From Pegoplata infirma (Eukaryota; Arthropoda; Insecta; Diptera; Anthomyiidae): a DNA stretch of 64,000 bases. The position numbers and the translations under genes are program-made. Of this stretch, positions 56,658-64,000 are shown one piece after another (the first letter of the stretch is position 1; each line of letters opens with the position of its first letter). The notes beneath the pieces were generated by a model. That model was not told the origin of the DNA. It made no database searches and saw only the letters and a program-made list of their open reading frames with translations. Location: positions 63,558,844-63,622,843 of the forward strand of contig OY992540.1 in NCBI GenBank assembly GCA_963921195.1, read 5' to 3'.

Positions 56658-57973
56658 CATTAGGATGGAAGCGAAATGTATGGGGGAAATTTTATTTATT
56701 TTTTAACATGATAACGTTTTTAGGCTGGTGTCTAATTTTAAAAAAGTTGCAGGATGCCACCTCAGTTTGACTATATAAGCTAACAATTAACGAAAAAGAA
56801 AACTAGAATTACTATTTTCATTTTCTTAAAACCAAAAAATTTAATAACTTGGGTTTGTAACTTGGATAATAATACACCTCGTGGTGAATAAACCCGTTTT
56901 TCACCAGCTGGTGAATAAAAAGTAACATAATTATTTTTCAACAAAAAAAATTTTTTTTCATCAAATTTTTTTTTAATCAATTTTTTTTTCCATCAAAAAT
57001 TTTTTTTTTCTATTAAATTTTTTTTTCATTAATTTTTTTTCCATCAATTTTTTTTTTTCATAAATTTTTTTTTTTTTTCATCAAATTTTTTTTTCACAAA
57101 TTTTTTTTTTTTTTTTTTCATCAAACTTTTTTTCACCTTTTTTATCAAATTTTTTTTTGTCATCAATTTTTTTTTCATAAAATTTTTTTTCATCATTTTT
57201 TTTTTCATCAAATTTTTTTTTCATTAATTTTCATTTTCATCAAAAAATTTTTTTTTTTCATAAATTTTTTTTTTATCATATTTTTTTTCATCATTTTTTT
57301 TTTTATCAATTTTTTTCTCACCAAAATTTTTTTTGTCACATTTTTTTTACATCAAAAAATTTTTCTTTTCATCAAAAAAATTCATCAAAAACTTTTTTTC
57401 ATCAAAATTTTTTTCACCAAAAATTTTGGGTTCATTAAATTTTTTTAACATAATTTAGTTTTTCCTGAAAAAAATATTTTTTTTTACCAAAACTGCTTTT
57501 TCACAAAGTCTAAGCTTTTTGTGAGAATGTTATATTCTTTTATACACTTTTATACTCTCCAAAATGTAAAAACACTTTTTTGCACTTATTTTTGCACTCA
57601 CTTACGAAATGTACAGCTCTTTTGGTTTTTTAATGGGGTCCTCGACTGATATTTCAATTCGTTTTGAATGGAATTGCAAAGTAATATAACATTATTTTTT
57701 CTAAAAAAAACTTTGCTTTGGCAAGTACACCCAAATCTTCCCAAAAACATTATCATGATTTGATATTTTGGGCAAGAGTACAAAATTCGCAGGCATTTTT
57801 TATTTGTAAAAATAGCAAACTTTGATCGCCGGGCGCCATGTGTTAATTTAATCCGATTGACCTTAAATTTTTACCACATAAGTTTTAGGCCTAGTAAAAT
57901 AAAAATATGGCCGGACATTGAGAATGGGAAGAAAAACTTTTTTGCCATACAAAAAGAAAATGTCGCTCTAATG
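56658..57973. mobile_element. Foldback-type ends enclosing composite minisatellite copy 2
   Basis: The left end ACATTAGGATGGAAGCGAAA and the right end (reversed) ACATTAGAGCGACATTTTC resemble the FB-E ends. Between them, from 56,694 to about 57,800, lies the second copy of the composite element, with head, (TTTTTTTCATCAAA)n body and tail in the same order as copy 1 but without its three insertions. The right flank 57,800-57,950 is the dispersed repeat with ggcgcccgg (inverted relative to 19,604). Confidence 0.55.
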
Positions 57974-58746
57974 TGATACGCTCTGTTTATCACATACATC
58001 TATGTGGCATAAACTACTATCCATACTATGGGTACAATAATTACACACACACAGACTCACAAGTATCTATCGCTATCCCTATGGGGAACTATTAACTAAC
58101 TAACTGACACTAATTAAAGTTTGTAAGCAATTTGATTTTAAAATGAAGTTTCAATTTAATTCACTTAAAATCTCTATTATTTAACCCAGTCTCTCATATA
58201 CGTGTATGTATTTAACAATCTGTATCCCCGGAATATGGGTATATAAATTGGTTGTTAAACATCTATAGGCGTATACAAGTATATGTTTGTATGTGGATGT
58301 ATTTTATTTTTGTATTTAACCCAAAAAATACACGATTTAACTTTAACAAACAATTACAAAAAACATTAAGGCATTCCACTAAAAATATTCAAAATGTTTG
58401 CAACTCTTAAAGCAGAATAGAAAAAAAACATTTAAAAAGCCTTAATATAGAAATTTAGCATTTTTCAAGATTTGAACATAATTAATCGAAAAGTAAGCAA
58501 TGTTTTGATGTCTTAGACAGTTAAAAACAAAATGATAAACTTATACCAGAAACCTTTTTTTTTTAAGAATCAATTTGCGGAAACCGATCTGAAAACAAAT
58601 ATTTCGGTTCAAAAAATTCATATTTTGCTTCAGCAGATTGAAAAAAACTTTTTGATAAAACACCCTAATATGCAAATTCATATACCTCTACATATGCATG
58701 TTTGTGCATGCTAACAAAGTAAAATATTTGCATAATTCCTACCAAC
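57974..58746. other. AT-rich DNA without recognisable features
   Basis: There is a short (CA)n run near 58,045. Short open frames only; no domain or repeat family recognised. Confidence 0.45.
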
Positions 58747-59219
58747 TACACTCCAAAAAAATCCTTGTAAAATTACAAGAAAAATTTGTAACTTTTTTTT
58801 TAGCTACCACCTAAGTATTTGACAAGAATTCCTTGTTATTTTACAAGCTTTAGCAAAAATTGTGTAACTTTACAAGCTTTTTATCAAAAAAATTGTAAAT
58901 TTACAATTTTTTTGACGCTATAAAACTTATAAGGAGATTTTGTAATTTCACTAGATTTTTTGCAACCTCCAATTTGACGAGAATTCCTAGTAAAAACGAC
59001 GAACTTTTTTTGTAATTTTACAAGAAATTCTCGTAAAGAAAAAATTTGTAAAAAATTTAGAAAATTTGTAAACTTACAAGAAATACTGTAAAATTACAAA
59101 AAAAAAATGTAAATTTCTATCGAAAATTATTTGTTAAAAAATAAGGACTACTGTCAAATATTGGTAAAATGGGATTACGAGACTTTTCTAGTAATTTGAC
59201 AAGGTTTTTTTTTAATGTA
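58747..59219. mobile_element. TA-flanked MITE, word TTGTAAATTTACAA
   Basis: The left end is TA|CACTCCAAAAAAATCCTT and the right end, reversed, is TA|CATTAAAAAAAAACCTT, both followed by GT(A/C)AAATTAC. Words CTTGTAAAATTACAAG and TTGTAAATTTACAA recur on both strands. It belongs by structure to the CACTCAAA class. It is non-coding. Confidence 0.85.
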
Positions 59220-59344
59220 GTAGTTATAATACCAGCAGTTTATAGGATGTACTCGTATGCATGTGTGTATTTTATTTGTGATACCAGCAAAACGAACAAT
59301 TGAATTTGTCCTACTTACTTGCACCTTTGAGAAGTAATGTATAC

Positions 59345-61381
59345 GGGGCATTCCAGGCCAAATCACTCACTTTTAGACCCGACCCCTTTCGATTTATTTT
59401 ATTTTTGGATATGTTTTAGTACTTATTAAATGTAACTTGGACACCAATTTTCAGCCTTTTATTCCAAGATGGTGTTGAGAAATCAATTTTTCAAAATGGC
59501 GATTTTTTCAAAAAAAAATGGAAAAATTAAAATTTTCAATTAATTTTGACCAGTTAAAAATATAGATATCTTAAAAAAAGTTGGACAACGTTTTGTTGGT
59601 TTTTAAATGTAGTTTTAGAAAAAAATATTAAAAAAATTATTCGAAGTAATTATCACTTATTTTTTAACGTTAAAATATTATAATCGACTTTTTGAAAAAG
59701 TCCGAAACCTTCGATTTTTTTTACAAACGTCTCAAATTTATACTCTTAATTACGCAACTTTTAAGCTATAACTCAAGATGTGATCGCAATTTGTTCTATT
59801 TTTTTTTTTTAAATTATGAAAATTGCACCTTTTATTTTTTGACTCTGATTTATTTTATATGGTGCTCCAAAAAAATTAAATTGGTAGATACTGACCCTAA
59901 CTTACCCTAGATATATTCATTTCGAGGCAAAAATACGCCTCAAAAAAATTAAGAACGATCGGACATGGATAAGGTGTTCCGCATGGGCCTTGAAGTTTAG
60001 AAAACGGATTACAAGGAAAAATATGAATTTTTTTCTGTTTTCTCAATTTTTTTGGTATTTTAAGTTAAGTTTTAATTCAAGTGGTTACAGAATTATAATA
60101 CGGAGTAAAATGCCTCTCTATTAAGGTACCAAAGACTGAAATCGGTTGAAAATCAGCCAAGTTATTACAACTTCCCCAGGCATCTAACGTATGGCAGAAC
60201 ACTTGATTAAGCAATATAATACGATTTTGGAAATTCATTGAAATTTTCTACTATAATAACATTTTTTATTCTTCAAGTTCAAATGTAATCAGATGACAAG
60301 TATTTTTCATATTGTGTTTTGCTAACATTTTTTAAATTAGTGCTAAAAATGCCTGCATTTTCAACACCATTTTGAAATCTCTATTTTAAAAAAAAATCCT
60401 TGTTTTTGTTTTAAAATTTGGAAAAACCAAAAAAATATTACACTGAAACATGAATAATGAAATAAATGTTATTACAGTAGAAAATTTCAATAAATTTAAA
60501 AAAAGGGACTCGTATTTTTTAATCAAGTGGTATGGCACACGCTAGATGCCTGGGGAAGTTGTAATAACTTGGCTGATTTTCAACCGATTTTAGTTTTTAG
60601 TACCTTATTAGAAAGGCATTTTACTCCACATCATAATTCTGTAATCACTTGAATTAAAACTTAACTTAAAATACCAAAAAAATTGCGAAAACAGAAAAAA
60701 AATCATATTTTTCCTTGTAATCCGTTTTTTAAACTTCAAGGACCATGCTAAACGCCTTACACATGTCCGATCGTCCTAAATTTTTGTGAGACGTATATTT
60801 ACCTCCAAATGAATATATTTAGGGTAAGTTAGGGTCAGTATCTACCAATTTTTTTTTTTTTGGAGCTCCATATAAAATAAATCAGAGCCAAAACATAAAA
60901 GGTGCAATTTTAAAAATTAAAAAAAAAAATAGAAATAATTGTGATCACATCTCGAATTATGGCTTAAAAGTTGCGTAATTTAGAGTAGAATTTTTATAGT
61001 TTTAAAAAAAAAAATTGAAGGTTTCGGAATTTTTCAAAAAGTCGATTTTAATTTTTAAACGTCAAAAAATAAGTGATAATTACTTCGAATAATTTTTTCA
61101 TATTTTTTTCTAAAACTACATTTAAATACCAACAAAACGTAGTCCAACTTTTTTTAAAATATCTATATTTTTTAAAGGTCAAAATTAATTTAAAATTTCA
61201 ATTCTCTAATTTTTTGGAGAAAATCGCCATTTTGAAAAATTGATTACTCAACACCATCTTGGAATAAAAGGCTGAAAATTGGTGTCCAAGTTGCATTTAA
61301 TAAGGACTAAAACATATCCAAAAATAAAATAAATCGAAAGGGGACGGGTCTAAAAGTGAGTGATTTGGCTTGGAATGCCCC
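59345..61381. mobile_element. Foldback element FB-D, 2.0 kb, ATAC target duplication
   Basis: The ends are GGGGCATTCCAGGCCAAATC and (reversed) GGGGCATTCCAAGCCAAATC. ATAC is duplicated at 59,341-59,344 and 61,382-61,385. Long arms share ccaattttcagccttttatt, ttaacttaccctagatatat-like text, gaggcgt.., caaccgatttcag and gcatctagcgt. It has the same end type as FB-C but unrelated inner sequence. It is non-coding. Confidence 0.9.
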
Positions 61382-61385
61382 ATAC

Positions 61386-61756
61386 ACACACACACTCACA
61401 TAAACAACTATAAATTTTAATATTATTAAGTTAAACAACAGGGCATATAGAAAAGAAAATTTTATTATTTATCAAGAATTTTCTAAGAACAAAAAAATTA
61501 TTTTTTTATTTATGCCAAATACAAAAAAATCTCCTTCTTAAAACAAGATTAAGGTAAAGTCATAAAATAAATATGATTATTTATGTATATGCAAATGTGC
61601 ATAAGTGGTGAATTAAGTGTGACCAACTAGCACTGCAACCTTAACACAGTGCCACAAAAGTGAAGAAAAAAATATGTAGATGTTCTCATATGAAAATGCG
61701 GGTTGATGTAGAGTACGGAAATACTCATAATTTTTCTAGATCACTCCGTTAAGTAC
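61386..61756. other. AT-rich DNA without recognisable features
   Basis: There is a short (CA)n run at the FB-D edge, then unassigned sequence. Confidence 0.45.
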
Positions 61757-63197
61757 TTTTTAACATGGTAATGTTTTCAGGTTAGTGAATAATTTTAAAA
61801 GTGATGCAGGACGCCACCTCAGTTTGACTATAGACGTCCTCAGTTTGACTATATAACGACTAACAAAAACAAAATTAGAATAACTAATTTCATTTCCTTA
61901 AAACCAAAAAGGTTTGTAACTTGAATAAAAATGTCTGCGAAGTTTGTACTCTTGCCCAAACCATTCAATCATGATAATGTTTTGCTGTATAAATAGGTGA
62001 TCTTTCTAAAGCAAAATTTTTCTAGAAAAAGTAACTCGATATTAATTTGTCATTAAAAGCAAAACACATCAAAATATCGTTCGAGGACCCCATTACGTTC
62101 ATATATTATTGATCCGTAAAGGTTTCTAAGACATTTTAGTGATATCCATCAATCTGTTTGTCTGTGTTTGCCGATAAAAAAAAATTTTAGGAAAAAAAGT
62201 TTTTAATGAAAAAAGATTATTGATAAAAAAATATTTGATGACAAAAAAAATGGCTAAGGTGCACTTTACGAGACACGAATATTTTGGAAAAAAAAAAATA
62301 TGCCACAATTAAAATTTATGGGGACTGGGCCCCGGAAGACCCCTGGAGCAAAACAACAGCCCCACCCACCAACATGTATGTATGGGTATTCAAATGAAAG
62401 GTAATTTCCTAACAATTGCAAATTTGTATTTGCAAATATGTATTTGCAGCCCCTTAAATTTTAATTTCGTGTTTTCCCCCAAAAAATTTTTGTGCTCCGA
62501 AAAGTGCACTTTTGCCAAAAAATTAATGAAAAAAATATTTATGAAAAAAAAAATTATGATAAAAAAATATTGACGAAAAAAAATTTTAATAAAAAAATAT
62601 TGATGAAAAAATATTGAAAAAAAAAAATATTTTGATGAAAAAAAAATAGTAACGAAAAAAAAAATATTGATGAAAAAAAAATAGTGATGAAAAAAAAAAT
62701 AGTGATGAAAATAAAATATTGATGAAAAAAAAAATATTGATGAAAAAAATTTGATAAAAAAATGGATGAAAAAAAATCCAAAAAAAAATATTGATAAAAA
62801 AAATTTTAATGAAAAAAAAAATATTGATAAAAAAAAATATTGATGAAAAGTAAATATTGATGAAAAAAAAAATATTGATGAAAAAAAAATATTGAGGAAT
62901 AAAAATATTGATGAAAAAAGAATATTGATGAAAAAAAAAAAATATTAATGAAAACAAAAATATTGATGGAAAATAATTATGTTACGTTTTATTCACCAGC
63001 TGGTGAAACGAGGTAAATCATTATCCAAGTTACAAATCCAAGTTACAAAAACATTTGGTTTTAAGAAAATGAAAACAGTAATTTCAATTTTCTTTTTTGT
63101 TAATCGTTAGCTTATAAAGTCAAACTGAGGTGGCATCCTGCAACTTTTTTAAAATTAGACACCAGCCTAAAAACATTATAATGTTAAAAATTTACAA
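61757..63197 (-). mobile_element. Composite minisatellite element, copy 3 (inverted)
   Basis: On the minus strand the head begins at 63,197 (ggctggtgtctaattttaaa, gccacctcagtttgacttta, ttcaccagctggtgaat), then the (TTTTTTTCATCAATA)n body (62,975-62,520), then gcaaaacattatcatgattg and ggcaagagtacaaac. A second, plus-strand head piece lies at 61,762-61,930, so this copy has inverted ends; it carries a small internal duplication of cctcagtttgactata. A MITE (62,252-62,516) is inserted. Confidence 0.7.
62252..62516. mobile_element. 265-bp MITE
   Basis: The arms are GGCTAAGGTGCACTTTACGA and, reversed, GGCAAAAGTGCACTTTTCGG, then AGACACGAA / AGCACAAAA. The interior has a GC-rich patch (ggggactgggccccgg) and TATTTGCAAATATG words. 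It is inserted in composite copy 3. Confidence 0.75.
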
Positions 63198-63712
63198 ATT
63201 TTTTTTTTTGGAGTGAAAAACTTTTTTAAGGTTCATTTTTTTAGTGGTAAAACATTTTTGAGTGACAAAAATACGTTGTAAAGTATTTTTGTGACATACC
63301 AAAGTCTATAAAACTTGTTTAACCGATTTTCAACATATGAATTTAAGGTAAATTAATCTGAAATTCACGGTTTTGTTAATAACTATTGAATCACTCGACT
63401 GATTTTGCTTAAATGCAATACCGACCAGACCAGAGTAACGTTAAATATATATTCCAAGCTTCAGCAGCCTCAGACAACAAAAATAAACAAAAAAAAGTTT
63501 ATTAAAAATTTTTTTTGTGAAAAAAAGTTTTTGATAACAAAATTGTTAGAAAAAAAAGTGATTTTCTTGAAAAAAAAATACTTTTTTTAGAAAAAATAAT
63601 ACTTTTTTTTAAGTACTTTTTTTATAAAAAAAACTACTTTTTTGTAATACTGAGTACTTTTTTATACAACTAAGTACTTTTTTCCAAAATAGTGCTTTTT
63701 TGTAAAAAAAAA
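63198..63712 (+). repeat. Repeat T copy and AGTACTTTTTT low complexity
   Basis: 63,215-63,375 matches repeat T (gagtgacaaaaatac, gtgacataccaa, attttcaacatatgaattta, aaattcacggttttg). From about 63,500 to 63,700 the sequence is an irregular (ACTTTTTT)n run. Confidence 0.6.
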
Positions 63713-64000
63713 AACAAGTAAGAAAGCTATATTCGGCTATGCCGAATCTTTAAATACCCTCCACAATGTTAACCAATGCACTATGGTTTCGTAGACGATC
63801 TTTCTTGGCCAAAATTCAATTTTCTCAATTTCTCCCTTTTATAGAAAATCGTAAACACTTACAAACAACAGGAACCATATTTTGTTTTTGTATACACTCA
63901 TGTACCGTTCAAAAACAAATTTAGCTAAAAAAAAAAAAAAAAAAACGTATTTATTTTAATTTTTTCAATTATTTTTTTGAGTTTAAATACAAAAAATTTC
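63713..64000 (+). mobile_element. Helentron-like element H7, cut by the window edge
   Basis: It begins AACAAGTAAGAAAGCTATAT with the hairpin ATTCGGCTATGCCGAAT and then aataccctccacaatg. This is the best match to the boundary consensus in the window. The remainder is AT-rich and runs off the end. Confidence 0.6.

Noticed and set aside
62554..62957. Phe/Ile-rich membrane-like protein
   Set aside because: It is the CATC/ATT poly-T minisatellite translated.

Overview
The window looks like intergenic or heterochromatic DNA from a fly, probably a higher (calyptrate-like) dipteran. It is very AT-rich, contains no recognisable host exon, and is dominated by transposons and their debris. Two points support a fly. 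First, a boundary module, AACAAGT(A/G)AGA followed by a hairpin such as ATTCGGCTGTGCCGAAT, recurs many times; I remember this kind of end from DINE-1/Helentron-like elements of flies. Second, there is a broken non-LTR retrotransposon of an RNase H-bearing clade. The species cannot be named from sequence alone.

Layout. 1-2790: a foldback element sitting in a degenerate 35-bp satellite. 2.9-5.0 kb: a Helentron-like end, a small MITE and plain AT-rich DNA. 5.0-10.75 kb: a 35-bp satellite array split by four transposon insertions. 10.75-13.8 kb: a tandem repeat with a perfect hairpin, then plain DNA. 14,090-18,604: a 4.5-kb hAT-like non-coding element with an exact 8-bp target duplication, carrying a tandem array, a tRNA-like repeat and two smaller transposons. 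18.6-22.2 kb: Helentron-like copies and inverted 0.3-kb modules. 22.2-24.4 kb: a foldback with near-identical arms. 24.6-31.9 kb: nested MITEs, including a three-level nest at 26,889-29,292. 32,063-34,028: a Helentron-like copy split by a dead LINE. 34-37 kb: small MITEs. 37.1-41.3 kb: a foldback holding a 2.4-kb element that itself holds more satellite. 42-44.1 kb: small palindromic elements and a tandem repeat. 44.4-51.3 kb: two foldbacks that share inner modules, plus a 0.6-kb direct duplication. 53.3-63.2 kb: three copies of a composite element with a (TTTTTTCATCAAA)-type minisatellite, and a 2-kb foldback. 63.7 kb to the end: another Helentron-like start.

The only protein-coding trace is the LINE remnant (33,497-32,469, minus strand), which has lost catalytic residues and reading frame. 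Everything else is non-coding and would depend on transposases supplied from elsewhere.

The most unusual pattern is a large set of short inverted-repeat elements. Many have nearly the same outer ends (TA|CACTCAAA, CACTGAAA or CACAGAAA). Each interior is built from a different short palindromic word repeated on both strands. Two related elements (8,559-9,507 and 15,387-16,324) differ by a coordinated replacement of one motif by another at both ends and inside.
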